Below, one piece after another: positions 19,046 through 29,044 of a DNA stretch of 64,000 bases. Positions within the stretch are counted from its first letter, which is position 1. Each line of letters begins with the position of its first letter. Source of the stretch: Parvibaculum sp. (lineage in GTDB: Bacteria > Pseudomonadota > Alphaproteobacteria > Parvibaculales > Parvibaculaceae); contig JAEPQD010000001.1 of the NCBI GenBank assembly GCA_017642695.1, positions 2,179,701-2,243,700 on the forward strand. Reading direction: 5' to 3'. The position numbers and the translations under genes are program-made. The notes under the pieces were generated by a model, which saw only the letters and a program-made list of their open reading frames with translations, did not search any database and was not told where the DNA came from.

Positions 19046-19079
19046 GTGTCGCATTTCCAAATATTTTACATGTGTAAAA
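19042..19079. promoter_or_regulatory. Candidate TetR operator pair
   Basis: The core ACATGTGT occurs twice, 27 bases apart. The second copy is the centre of TTTTACA-TG-TGTAAAA (19064-19079), a 7-bp inverted repeat with a two-base spacer. The first (GACA-TG-TGTC, 19041-19050) overlaps the TetR start codon. The position between divergent genes and the symmetry suit a TetR dimer. Confidence 0.55.
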
Positions 19080-19095
19080 ATAACAGGAGACGAGC

Positions 19096-19560
19096 ATGAG
19101 CACCAGTCCGGAACGGCAAGGCGCGGTGGCAGAGCGGATCGAAAAGCTGATCGCGGCCTATGGCGAGGGAGAGGGGCGGCCCTCGCGCGCGCAATGGCAG
19201 GCATTGGCCGCGCTGCCGGAGGAGGCGCCCGTCACGCTCCTCAACTTCTTCAAGTTCCGGGCGGAGGCCCGCTACGGCACCGGCAGTGGAGAGGCGCCCT
19301 GCACGGGCGCGGAGGCCTTCTCGCGCTATGCGGCGGTGAGCGCCCCGGCGCTCGAACGGGCGGGCGGCCACTTCAAGCTACTCGCGCCCTTCGGCGGATC
19401 GTTCATCGGCGCGGACGAAGACTGGGACTTCGTTGCCGCCGGTTCCTATCCCGGCCGGAATGCCGTGCTCGCGCTCTTCGAGGATGAGGACTATCGCCGC
19501 TGCTATGTCCACCGGGTCGCAGCCTGTGAGCGCCAGAAGGTCTTCTTCTGTCCCGCCTGA
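19096..19560 (+). CDS. DUF1330-like protein
   Basis: 154 residues with no signal peptide or membrane segment. The segment PVTLLNFFKFRAEARYG and later EAFSRYAAVSAPALERAGG, the Phe/Gly-rich strand and YRRCYVHRVAACERQ resemble DUF1330 proteins, which have a dimeric alpha/beta barrel fold. Function is unknown. It is the first gene on the plus side of the TetR divergent region, 71 bases ahead of the flavin oxidoreductase gene, so it may belong to the same detoxification or catabolic set. Confidence 0.72.
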   Translation: MSTSPERQGAVAERIEKLIAAYGEGEGRPSRAQWQALAALPEEAPVTLLNFFKFRAEARYGTGSGEAPCTGAEAFSRYAAVSAPALERAGGHFKLLAPFGGSFIGADEDWDFVAAGSYPGRNAVLALFEDEDYRRCYVHRVAACERQKVFFCPA

Positions 19561-19630
19561 ACGTTTTCCCTCTGGCCGGGATGTGCCACATTCGCGGATC
19601 GCTATTTCCGAAGGCCGGGAGGAACTCGCC

Positions 19631-20929
<1,299 letters not shown>

Positions 20930-20938
20930 GCGAACGGC

Positions 20939-22456
20939 ATGGAGCAGGTGGAAGGACACAAGATCGGCTTCGGCCGCCGCCAGGCCGCGGGCTGGCTCGC
21001 GGGCCCGGCGCTCCTGTTGCTGACGCTGCTGCTGCCCGCGCCGGAAGGTCTGAGCGAGCTTGGCTGGAGGACGGCGGGCGTCGCCGCCTTGATGGCGGTC
21101 TGGTGGATCACCGAGCCGATCCCGATCCCGGCCACCTCGCTTCTTCCGATGGTGCTCTTCCCGCTTCTCGGCATCGCCGACATTCGCGGCGCCGCCGCGC
21201 CTTACGCGCATCCGATCATCTATCTCTTCTTCGGCGGTTTCCTCATCGCGCTTGCGATGGAGCGCTGGGGCCTCCACCGGCGGGTCGCACTCGGCCTGAT
21301 CGGGCTCATGGGAACGGAGCCCTCGCGCATCGTCGGCGGCTTCATGATCGCCTCCGCATTTCTCAGCATGTGGGTGTCGAACACGGCGACAGCGCTGATG
21401 ATGCTGCCTATCGCGCTCTCCGTCGTCGCGCTCCTCGAAGCGCAGGCGCAGGGCGAGGAGGAGAAACGCCATGCCGGCACCTTTGCTCTGGTGCTGCTTC
21501 TCGCCGTCGCCTACAGCTCGACCATCGGCGGCCTCGGCACGCTGATCGGCACGCCGCCCAACGCGCTTCTCGCCGCCTTCCTGAACCAGACTTACGGCTT
21601 TCGCATCGGCTTCGCGGAATGGATGCTGGTCGGCGTTCCCGTGGTTCTTGTCGGCGTGCCGCTCGCATGGTTCCTGATGACGCGCGTGATCTTCCGCCTG
21701 AAGGACATGGAGGTCCGCGGCGTGGGCGAGGTGATCGCCGTGGAGCGGGACAAGCTCGGCGCGCTGACAAGGCCGGAGAAATATGTAGCGGTGATCTTTG
21801 CGCTGACGGCGCTCGGCTGGGTGACGCAACCGCTCCTCGTTCAGGTCTTTCCGCTGATCTCCGACACCGGCATCGCGCTTGCGGGCGGCCTGCTTCTTTT
21901 CCTCACGCCGGTCGATCTCCGCAAGGGCGAGTTCCTGATGAACTGGGAAACGGCGAAGCGCGCGCCCTGGGATGTCTTCCTGCTCTTCGGGGGTGGCCTC
22001 AGCCTCGCCGCGGCGATTGACGGGCAGGGCGTCGCCGAATGGCTCGGCACCATGTTCGACGGCGCGGACGCCATCCCGCTCCTCCTTCTCGTCGCCTTTG
22101 TCTGCGCTTTCATTCTGTTGCTGACCGAACTCACCAGCAACACGGCGACGGCAGCGACCTTTCTGCCGGTGATTGCCGCCGTCGCCATCTCCATCGGCGA
22201 GAACCCGCTGCTGCTTCTCATTCCAGCTGCGATGGCAGCCAATTGCGCCTTCATGCTTCCGGTCGGCACGCCACCCAATGCCATCGTCTTCGGCAGCGGC
22301 CGGATTGCCTTGCCGGACATGGCGAAGGTCGGCATGTGGCTCAATCTCACCTTCGTCGTGTTGATCGTGCTCGCCGCCTATGCGCTGGGGTCGGTCGTCT
22401 TCGGCATCGAGCCGGGCGTGTCGCCGGACTGGGTGACCGCCGCGCCGCCCGCCTGA
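20939..22456 (+). CDS. DASS/SLC13-family anion:sodium symporter
   Basis: 505-residue inner-membrane transporter with about a dozen hydrophobic segments. The duplicated sodium-binding SNT motifs are present as VSNTATALMMLP and LTSNTATAATFLP, each with a following GTPPN segment (LIGTPPNALLAAF and PVGTPPNAIVFGSG). WWITEPIPIPATSLLP near residue 60 is a family signature. Typical substrates are di- or tricarboxylates or sulfate; which one applies here cannot be told. It starts nine bases after the flavin oxidoreductase, implying one transcript. Its last 79 bases overlap the convergent NTPase gene. Confidence 0.93.
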   Translation: MEQVEGHKIGFGRRQAAGWLAGPALLLLTLLLPAPEGLSELGWRTAGVAALMAVWWITEPIPIPATSLLPMVLFPLLGIADIRGAAAPYAHPIIYLFFGGFLIALAMERWGLHRRVALGLIGLMGTEPSRIVGGFMIASAFLSMWVSNTATALMMLPIALSVVALLEAQAQGEEEKRHAGTFALVLLLAVAYSSTIGGLGTLIGTPPNALLAAFLNQTYGFRIGFAEWMLVGVPVVLVGVPLAWFLMTRVIFRLKDMEVRGVGEVIAVERDKLGALTRPEKYVAVIFALTALGWVTQPLLVQVFPLISDTGIALAGGLLLFLTPVDLRKGEFLMNWETAKRAPWDVFLLFGGGLSLAAAIDGQGVAEWLGTMFDGADAIPLLLLVAFVCAFILLLTELTSNTATAATFLPVIAAVAISIGENPLLLLIPAAMAANCAFMLPVGTPPNAIVFGSGRIALPDMAKVGMWLNLTFVVLIVLAAYALGSVVFGIEPGVSPDWVTAAPPA

Positions 22457-22992
22457 ACGCGCTCCAGCACGAAGCGGACACGCTCTTCGACCGGCACGAG
22501 CGGCAACTCGGCGAGGGCATAGCCCGCTTCTTCGTAAGCGCTGCGCATGGCTTCGCAGGTTGCCACGGCTTCCGCGAAATCCTGTTTCCTTTCCTCGTCA
22601 TGGCCGTAGACCGCGCGCCACGGCGGCGCGAGGAAGACGAGGGGGTTATACCGGTTGTGCGCAACGGCCTCCCGAAGCGCATCCGGAAGGGATGCCCCGA
22701 TGAGGTGGCTGTAGCCGATGAGGTCGGGTAGCCCGCGGTCGAAGAAGACGGGACCGCTCTCGCCGCTCATCCTTTCGAACGTGTCGAGCGCATCGCGGAA
22801 CATCAGCTCTCGATAGGCGAGGCGGTCGCCGTCATGCGTCGCGGTCCCGCCCATCGACTTCTGTTCCCGGATGATCCGGCGTCCCGCTTCCTCGACGGTG
22901 GGATAGCCAAGCATGGCGAGAGCCTCGATCAGCGACGTTTTTCCGGCGCCGGGACCGCCGGTGACGATGAAGAAATTGGAACGATGAATCAT
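22378..22992 (-). CDS. AAA-type P-loop NTPase/kinase (AAA_28-like)
   Basis: 204 residues. Walker A GGPGAGKTS lies near residue 12. The block TVEEAGRRIIREQ, then FFDRGLPDLIGY, is typical of the AAA_28 group of small nucleoside-kinase-like NTPases. Function is unknown. The last 26 codons overlap the end of the transporter gene on the other strand, so its C-terminal tail (GDTPGSMPKTTDPSA) may be a late addition from readthrough. It is transcribed toward the transporter. Confidence 0.85.
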   Translation of the reverse strand: MIHRSNFFIVTGGPGAGKTSLIEALAMLGYPTVEEAGRRIIREQKSMGGTATHDGDRLAYRELMFRDALDTFERMSGESGPVFFDRGLPDLIGYSHLIGASLPDALREAVAHNRYNPLVFLAPPWRAVYGHDEERKQDFAEAVATCEAMRSAYEEAGYALAELPLVPVEERVRFVLERVQAGGAAVTQSGDTPGSMPKTTDPSA

Positions 22993-23612
22993 GCAGGGGG
23001 TGACTCCGGATCAGACGCGCGGAAGCACACGCACGCGAAAATAGGTCACGTGAGAATGCAAAAAGGGAGCGGGGAGATTTTGGAAAGGTGTGGTGCTATC
23101 GGCGCAACCCCGCTCAAACGGAAGCCCCGGTTTCCTGTCGGGCGTTCCTTGCGGGGTTGCTGTCGGATGTGCTTTTCGCACTCGCCCGCACTATAAAGCC
23201 GGGCTTGTCTCCATTGCCTTTTTGCCTGCGCCCTCAATCAGCACGAACTGGCGTCAGTGTGTCTTTGCGCTTTTTCCTGGCCTATAAGATTTTCTGACCG
23301 GACGCGCCTGTGAACAGCGTCAGAGCTTGGCTATGTGTCTCGATCGTCTTGTCGTTCAAGTGATGTCGAACTGCGTCGGTGGAGCCATCTTCTAAACCTC
23401 CTCCTTCGTTGGACAGGAAAATGCTACGCCCGAAGGCGCAGAAAGGTCAACTGGAATAGGGGTTTTCCGTAACCCTCATGAGTCAGTCATGCTGACCGAT
23501 ATAAAATCATTCGTAGACTGATGAAATGGGCGCTAGGGACGGTCCGGGGCCGCTTGACGATGGCCCGGGCCACGGGCAACCTCGCGGCAACAAGAAGGGA
23601 GAGGGGGGTAAC
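22993..23612. other. 620-base intergenic region with a strong stem-loop
   Basis: I see no gene with coding character here; the short open frames have no family features. The main content is the stem-loop at 23104-23160, followed by a small hairpin GTGC-TTTTC-GCAC. The 150 bases before the VOC gene are lower in GC and may hold its promoter. Confidence 0.5.
23104..23160. ncRNA. Candidate structured RNA element (stem-loop)
   Basis: Perfect 10-bp arms GCAACCCCGC (23104-23113) and GCGGGGTTGC (23151-23160). Inside them a second stem pairs GGAAGCCC with GGGC(G)TTCC, with one bulged G, and is closed by a 12-base loop. Two stacked stems point to RNA structure, not an operator. There is no T-run immediately after it, so it is not a simple terminator. 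Strand is undetermined. Confidence 0.35.
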
Positions 23613-24377
23613 ATGTGGCTTCGTCAGATTGCGCTCGTCGCGCACGATCTCGAACCGGTTGTCGAACGGCTCGAGAAGGTCCTTGGACTGAAGGTCGCCT
23701 ACAGGGATCCGGAGGTTGCCGTCTTCGGCCTGGTCAACGCGGTGATGCCGGTTGGCGGAGAGTTTCTTGAAGTTGTGCAACCCGTGAAGGATGACGCATC
23801 GGCGCTCCGCTATCTCAATCGCCGCGGTGGCGACGCTGGTTACATGCTTATCTTCGAGGTGGAAGATGCGCTCGCGCATCGCAAGCGCGTTCTGGGCCTC
23901 GGCGCACGCCAGATCGCGGCGCTCGACAAGCGCTACGTCTTCACTCATTTTCATCCGGCTGATTTCGGTGGTGTGCTGACCTCGATTGATTCCGTGACTG
24001 GGGTTGAGGACTGGTTCAACCGCGACAGCGACTGGCCGCCCGCCGGCAAGGACTGGCAGAAGGCGAAGAGCCTCAACGCGACGGCGATCCTCGGCGCCTC
24101 CGTTCAGACGAAGGCGCCCGCAGCGCTCGCTGCGCGCTGGGGCGAGCTTCTCGACGCGAAGGTGGAGGAGGGCAAGGGCGGACCGGAACTCCGACTGGCG
24201 CGCGGGACTGTCCGTTTTGTGGAGCCCGTGGATGAAGATGGCACCGGTATCGTCTGCATCGACGTCGCAATGGCCGATCCCGAAGCGGCTCTCGGACGGG
24301 CGCGGGAACTCGGGTTGCCGGTGGAGGGCAATGCTGTCGGCATTTGCGGCGTTCGCTTTGAACTCCGCAGGGAATGA
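23613..24377 (+). CDS. VOC-family (glyoxalase-like) protein
   Basis: 254 residues, cytoplasmic. The N-terminal half opens with LRQIALVAHDLEPVVERLEKVLGL and continues with GEFLEVVQPV, a vicinal oxygen chelate repeat; a second, more divergent repeat follows from about residue 150 (AILGASVQTKAPAALAARWGELL). Metal ligands are not all obvious, so dioxygenase, lyase or a non-enzymatic role are all possible. ATG 23613 follows a purine-rich GGGAGAGGGGGG. It is a single gene converging on glnA with a shared terminator. Confidence 0.82.
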   Translation: MWLRQIALVAHDLEPVVERLEKVLGLKVAYRDPEVAVFGLVNAVMPVGGEFLEVVQPVKDDASALRYLNRRGGDAGYMLIFEVEDALAHRKRVLGLGARQIAALDKRYVFTHFHPADFGGVLTSIDSVTGVEDWFNRDSDWPPAGKDWQKAKSLNATAILGASVQTKAPAALAARWGELLDAKVEEGKGGPELRLARGTVRFVEPVDEDGTGIVCIDVAMADPEAALGRARELGLPVEGNAVGICGVRFELRRE

Positions 24378-24401
24378 TTGGTGTAACGCGCGATCAAGGC
24401 A

Positions 24402-24431
24402 AAAGGGCCGGAGCTTTCGCTCCGGCCCTTT
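24402..24431. terminator. Bidirectional terminator, VOC gene / glnA
   Basis: A 13-bp perfect stem (24402-24414 with 24419-24431) with TTTC loop, ending in T-runs on both strands, between convergent genes. Confidence 0.9.
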
Positions 24432-24452
24432 CCATTTCTCGAAGTCTCGGGA

Positions 24453-25859
24453 TCAGCACGAATAGTACATGTCGTACTCGACCGGGTGCGGCGTCATTTC
24501 GTAACGCATGCACTCTTCCCACTTGAGCTCCATGTAGCCGTCGATCTGGTCGTCGGTGAACACGCCACCCTTCGTGAGGAAGGCGCGGTCGGCGTCGAGC
24601 GACGTCAGGGCTTCGCGGAGCGAACCGGCGACCGTCGGGATTTCCTTCAGCTCTTCCGGCGGCAGGTCGTACAGGTTCTTGTCCATCGGCCCGCCCGGAT
24701 CGATCTTGTTCTCGATGCCGTCGAGACCGGCCATCAGCATTGCCGCAAAGGCCAGATAGGGGTTGGCCGTCGGATCGGGGAAGCGGATTTCGATGCGCTT
24801 CGCCTTCGGCGAGGTGCCATACGGGATACGGCAGGACGCCGAGCGGTTGCGCGCCGAATAGGCGAGCAGCACCGGGGCTTCGTAGCCGGGCACCAGCCGC
24901 TTGTAGCTGTTGGTCGACGGGTTCGTGAAGGCGTTGAGTGCCTTGGCATGCTTCAGGATGCCGCCGATGTACCAGAGGCATTCCTGGCTCAGGTCGGCAT
25001 ACTTGTTGCCTGCGAAGAGCGGCTTGCCGTCCTTCCAGATCGACTGGTGGCAGTGCATGCCCGAGCCGTTGTCGCCGAACACCGGCTTCGGCATGAAGGT
25101 CGCCGTCTTGCCGAAAGCATGCGCCACATTGTGGATCACATACTTGTAGATCTGAAGGTGGTCGGCCACCGTGGTCAGCGTGTCGAACTTGATGCCGAGT
25201 TCGTGCTGGGCAGCAGCCACTTCGTGATGGTGCTTTTCGATGGTGACGCCCATCTCCTGCATGACGGTCAGCATCTCGCCGCGCAGGTCCTGGCAGCTGT
25301 CGATCGGGTTGACCGGGAAATAGCCGCCCTTGGTGCGCGGACGGTGACCGAGGTTGCCGGTCTCATAGGCCGTGTCGCTGTTGGTCGGCAATTCGACCGA
25401 GTCCACCTCGAAACCCGTCTTGTAGGGGTTTGCGGAGAACTTCACGTCGTCGAAAATGAAGAATTCGGCTTCCGGGCCGAACACGACCGTGTCGCCGATG
25501 CCGGTGGACTTCACATAGGCTTCGGCGAGCTTCGCCGTGCCGCGCGGGTCGCGGCCATAGGGTTCGCCTGTCGACGGCTCAATGATGTCGCAGAACACGG
25601 CGAGTGTCGTCTGCGCGTAGAACGGATCGATCGTCGCCGTCGCGCTGTCGGGGAGCAGCACCATGTCGGACTCGTTGATCGCCTTCCAGCCGGCGATGGA
25701 CGAACCGTCGAACATCGTGCCTTCGGCCCAGAATTCGTCGTCGCAAAGACCGACGTCGAACGTGACATGCTGCATCTTGCCGCGCGGATCGGTGAAGCGC
25801 AGGTCGACGTACTTGACGTCCTTCTCCTTGATAACGTCCTGAATAGATTTGCCAGCCAT
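24453..25859 (-). CDS. glnA: Glutamine synthetase, type I
   Basis: 468-residue enzyme making glutamine from glutamate, ammonia and ATP; it works as a cytoplasmic dodecamer. Family blocks include [43 protein letters not shown] and [11 protein letters not shown]. The adenylylation site is Tyr397 in NLYDLPPEE, so activity is probably set by GlnE under P-II control. A good GAGGAT-type ribosome site precedes the ATG. It is downstream of glnB on the same strand with a 181-base gap. Confidence 0.98.
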   Translation of the reverse strand: MAGKSIQDVIKEKDVKYVDLRFTDPRGKMQHVTFDVGLCDDEFWAEGTMFDGSSIAGWKAINESDMVLLPDSATATIDPFYAQTTLAVFCDIIEPSTGEPYGRDPRGTAKLAEAYVKSTGIGDTVVFGPEAEFFIFDDVKFSANPYKTGFEVDSVELPTNSDTAYETGNLGHRPRTKGGYFPVNPIDSCQDLRGEMLTVMQEMGVTIEKHHHEVAAAQHELGIKFDTLTTVADHLQIYKYVIHNVAHAFGKTATFMPKPVFGDNGSGMHCHQSIWKDGKPLFAGNKYADLSQECLWYIGGILKHAKALNAFTNPSTNSYKRLVPGYEAPVLLAYSARNRSASCRIPYGTSPKAKRIEIRFPDPTANPYLAFAAMLMAGLDGIENKIDPGGPMDKNLYDLPPEELKEIPTVAGSLREALTSLDADRAFLTKGGVFTDDQIDGYMELKWEECMRYEMTPHPVEYDMYYSC

Positions 25860-26040
25860 TTGATCCTCTTTCCCTGTTGTCCTTTAGGGGTTCGTCCGTG
25901 GGCTTTCGCCCCGCTCATTGCATTGGAGTTTCGGTTCGTGTCCTTGGTGCCTGCAGCGCTGTCCGCCGCCCGTAGCCTTTGTCTGGCTGCCGCGCCGGGC
26001 GCTTGCGGTCGTCCTATGTCGTGCTCGTCAAATAAGCCCC

Positions 26041-26715
<675 letters not shown>

Positions 26716-27888
26716 ATGAAGGCGGCGAACAGCGTGTTTTCGGCTCTCGGCACGACCGTCTTCACGGTCATGTCGGCGCTTGCCACCGAGCATGGCGCGA
26801 TCAATCTCGGGCAGGGCTTTCCGGACGACGAGGGACCGGACGATGTCCGCGCCGCCGCCGCGAAGGCGATCATCGACGGCCCGAACCAGTATCCGCCGAT
26901 GATGGGGCTCCCCGCGCTGCGCCAGGCGGTCGCCACGGCCAACAAGCGCTTCTACGGACTCGATGTCGACTGGCAGAGCGAGGTCATGGTCACCTCCGGC
27001 GCGACCGAGGCGCTCAACGACTGCCTGACGGCCCTGCTGAACCCCGGCGACGAAGCCATCATCTTCGAGCCCGCCTATGACAGCTACCGCCCAGTGATCG
27101 AGGCAGCGGGCGCGAAGGTCGTCGCCATCCCTCTCGAGCCGCCGCACTGGTCGCTCCCGATGGAGAAACTCGAAGCGGCCTTCTCGGACAGGACCAAGCT
27201 TGTCCTCGTCAACACACCGATGAACCCCATCGGCAAGGTCTTCACGAAGGACGAACTTGGCCGCATCGCCGCGCTGATGGAGCGCCACGACGCCTATGCC
27301 GTCTGCGACGAGGTCTATGAGCATCTCGTCTTTTCCGGCCATGCCCATGTGCCGCTGATGACGTTGCCCGGCATGCGCGAGCGCTGCCTGCGGATCGGCT
27401 CGGCGGGCAAGACCTTCTCGCTGACGGGCTGGAAGATCGGCTACATCACCGGCCCCGCGCCCCTGATGGAAGTGGTCGCGAAAACGCACCAGTTCGTTAC
27501 TTTTACCACGCCACCCGGCCTTCAGGCCGCCGTCGCCTACGGGCTCGGCAAGGACGATGCCTATTTCGCGGGCCTTGCTTCCTCGCTGGAGGCGAAGCGC
27601 GACCTGCTGGCGAAGGGATTGAGGGCAGCGGGTTTCGATGTGCTGCCCGCCGACGGCACCTATTTCATCTCGGCCGACTTCCGCCCGCTCGGCTTCAATG
27701 GTACGGACGAGGAGTTCTGCCGTGAGATCACGGTGAAGGCGAAGGTCGCAGCGATCCCGCTCTCCGCCTTCTATTCCTCGCCCGGCGCCCCGCGCCATCT
27801 CGCGCGCTTCTGCTTCTGCAAACAGGATGCGATCCTCGAAGAAGCGAGCGCTCGGTTGAAGGCTTATGCGCAGGGCATAGCAGCGTGA
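26716..27888 (+). CDS. Class I/II PLP-dependent aminotransferase
   Basis: 390 residues. It opens with GAINLGQGFPDDEGP, followed by YPPMMGLPALRQAVA and VTSGATEALNDC; the PLP lysine is in SAGKTFSLTGWKIGY. The overall pattern is that of the YbdL / kynurenine-oxoglutarate transaminase subgroup, whose members accept methionine, glutamine or aromatic amino acids. The substrate here is not determined. ATG follows GGAGACGGAG. Its stop overlaps the GTG of the following esterase gene, so the two are co-translated. Confidence 0.92.
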   Translation: MKAANSVFSALGTTVFTVMSALATEHGAINLGQGFPDDEGPDDVRAAAAKAIIDGPNQYPPMMGLPALRQAVATANKRFYGLDVDWQSEVMVTSGATEALNDCLTALLNPGDEAIIFEPAYDSYRPVIEAAGAKVVAIPLEPPHWSLPMEKLEAAFSDRTKLVLVNTPMNPIGKVFTKDELGRIAALMERHDAYAVCDEVYEHLVFSGHAHVPLMTLPGMRERCLRIGSAGKTFSLTGWKIGYITGPAPLMEVVAKTHQFVTFTTPPGLQAAVAYGLGKDDAYFAGLASSLEAKRDLLAKGLRAAGFDVLPADGTYFISADFRPLGFNGTDEEFCREITVKAKVAAIPLSAFYSSPGAPRHLARFCFCKQDAILEEASARLKAYAQGIAA

Positions 27889-28544
27889 GCCTCTCCGCGC
27901 TCCGCCGCTCCGCTCAGTCAGGCAAGGCGGAATGGCTTGTCCTCTTCCTGCATGGCTATGGCTCTTCCGGTGCGGACCTCATGTCCTTCGCGGATTACTG
28001 GCAGGGGTCGATGCCCAATGTCGCCTTCGTCGCGCCGGACGGACCGGCACCCGCGAAAGACGGCGGCTTCCAGTGGATCGGCAAGCGCCCGGCGGGCGAC
28101 CCGCGTCTTTACGATGATGCGGTCGCCGCCGCGCCGCCGCTGCATGATTTCATCGACGGTGAACTCGCGCGCGAGGGCCTCGATGCCTCGCGCCTCGCGC
28201 TGGTCGGCTTCAGCCAGGGCACCGTCATGGCGCTTCATCTCGGCCTTCGCCGCGCCATCGCGCCCGCCGCTGTGCTCGGCTATTCCGGCGGCCTTGTCGG
28301 CGCGGACAAACTGAGAGACGAAATCACCTCGAAGCCACCGGTCATGCTCGTTCATGGCGAGCAGGACGACCTTGCGCCGATCTACGGCATGATGACTTCG
28401 GTGAAGGCGCTCACCGAGGTGGGTATCGCCTCTCAGGGCATACCGATCCCCGGCCTCGGCCATGCGGTCGACGCGAACGCGCTCATTTATGGCGCGCGCT
28501 TTCTCCTCTCCGCCTTCGCGTACCGCGAGAAGCATGGCTTCTGA
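27885..28544 (+). CDS. Alpha/beta-hydrolase, carboxylesterase/phospholipase family
   Basis: 219-residue serine hydrolase. HGYGSSGADLMSF forms the oxyanion strand, the nucleophile is in GFSQGTVMA, the acid is likely the Asp in HGEQDDLAP, and the histidine is in PGLGHAV. This is the small esterase family related to acyl-protein thioesterases and YpfH. The GTG start overlaps the aminotransferase stop as GTGA. The natural ester is unknown. Confidence 0.9.
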   Translation: MSLSALRRSAQSGKAEWLVLFLHGYGSSGADLMSFADYWQGSMPNVAFVAPDGPAPAKDGGFQWIGKRPAGDPRLYDDAVAAAPPLHDFIDGELAREGLDASRLALVGFSQGTVMALHLGLRRAIAPAAVLGYSGGLVGADKLRDEITSKPPVMLVHGEQDDLAPIYGMMTSVKALTEVGIASQGIPIPGLGHAVDANALIYGARFLLSAFAYREKHGF

Positions 28545-29044
28545 ACGCATGGAAAAAACTTGTCCCCGCCCATTGTGGCGTCCCCATATTGATGGGACCG
28601 GCTTTCAGGTGAGGGGCGCTTCCGGGGCGTCCGAAAGTGCGAAGGCCGGGCGGCGCCTGCGTTGTCGGAGGAAGACGCATCCTCCGCTCTCGGGACTTAG
28701 GTGCAGGGTAGGTGCGGGCACTACGACCCGCTTGGCGATCCGCGCTCTTCGGAGCAAGGGGGCCAGGGTGGCGAGGGCACCGGTTAAGACGCCGCGCGCG
28801 GAGCAGCTTCGGCCGCTCAAAAAAAATCTATCGGATCGCGACCGGACTTGCTCCGCGCCCCTCCGCTTTTCATCCGCCGGAAGCGTCCTGCTTCGCGGCT
28901 GCCGCTTTCGCGCGCCCGCCGTCTGACGCAGCGGCGGCGCAGTTTCTCAAGCACCGCTGGACACGCAAGCGTCACTCGCTATTCTCGGCGCAAACTGGTT
29001 AGCACCACGAACTAAACAGAAAAGCCTCTCAGGGAGACCTCGCC
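28545..29044. other. 500-base intergenic region with a block of hairpins
   Basis: No gene I can support. From about 28578 to 28818 there are at least five short hairpins in a row: GTCCCCAT-ATTG-ATGGGAC, GGAGGA(N7)TCCTCC at 28667-28685, GCGGG(N8)CCCGC at 28714-28731, GCTC-TTCG-GAGC near 28744, and GAGC-A-GC-TTCG-GC-C-GCTC at 28801-28818, the last followed by eight A. Two use the stable TTCG loop. The remaining 200 bases before the thiolase-like gene are plain. Confidence 0.5.

Noticed and set aside
23040..23240. 6S RNA candidate in the structured intergenic region
   Set aside because: The outer segments do not pair in the order needed for a 6S closing stem and central bubble.
23088..23297. 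Two overlapping short plus-strand frames in the 22993-23612 gap
   Set aside because: No ribosome site, no family features, and they cover the strong stem-loop, which explains the bases better.
28605..28820. 71-codon minus-strand frame in the hairpin block
   Set aside because: Arg/Pro/Ala-rich translation of an inverted-repeat block; more likely non-coding. Kept as a finding about structure, not as a gene.
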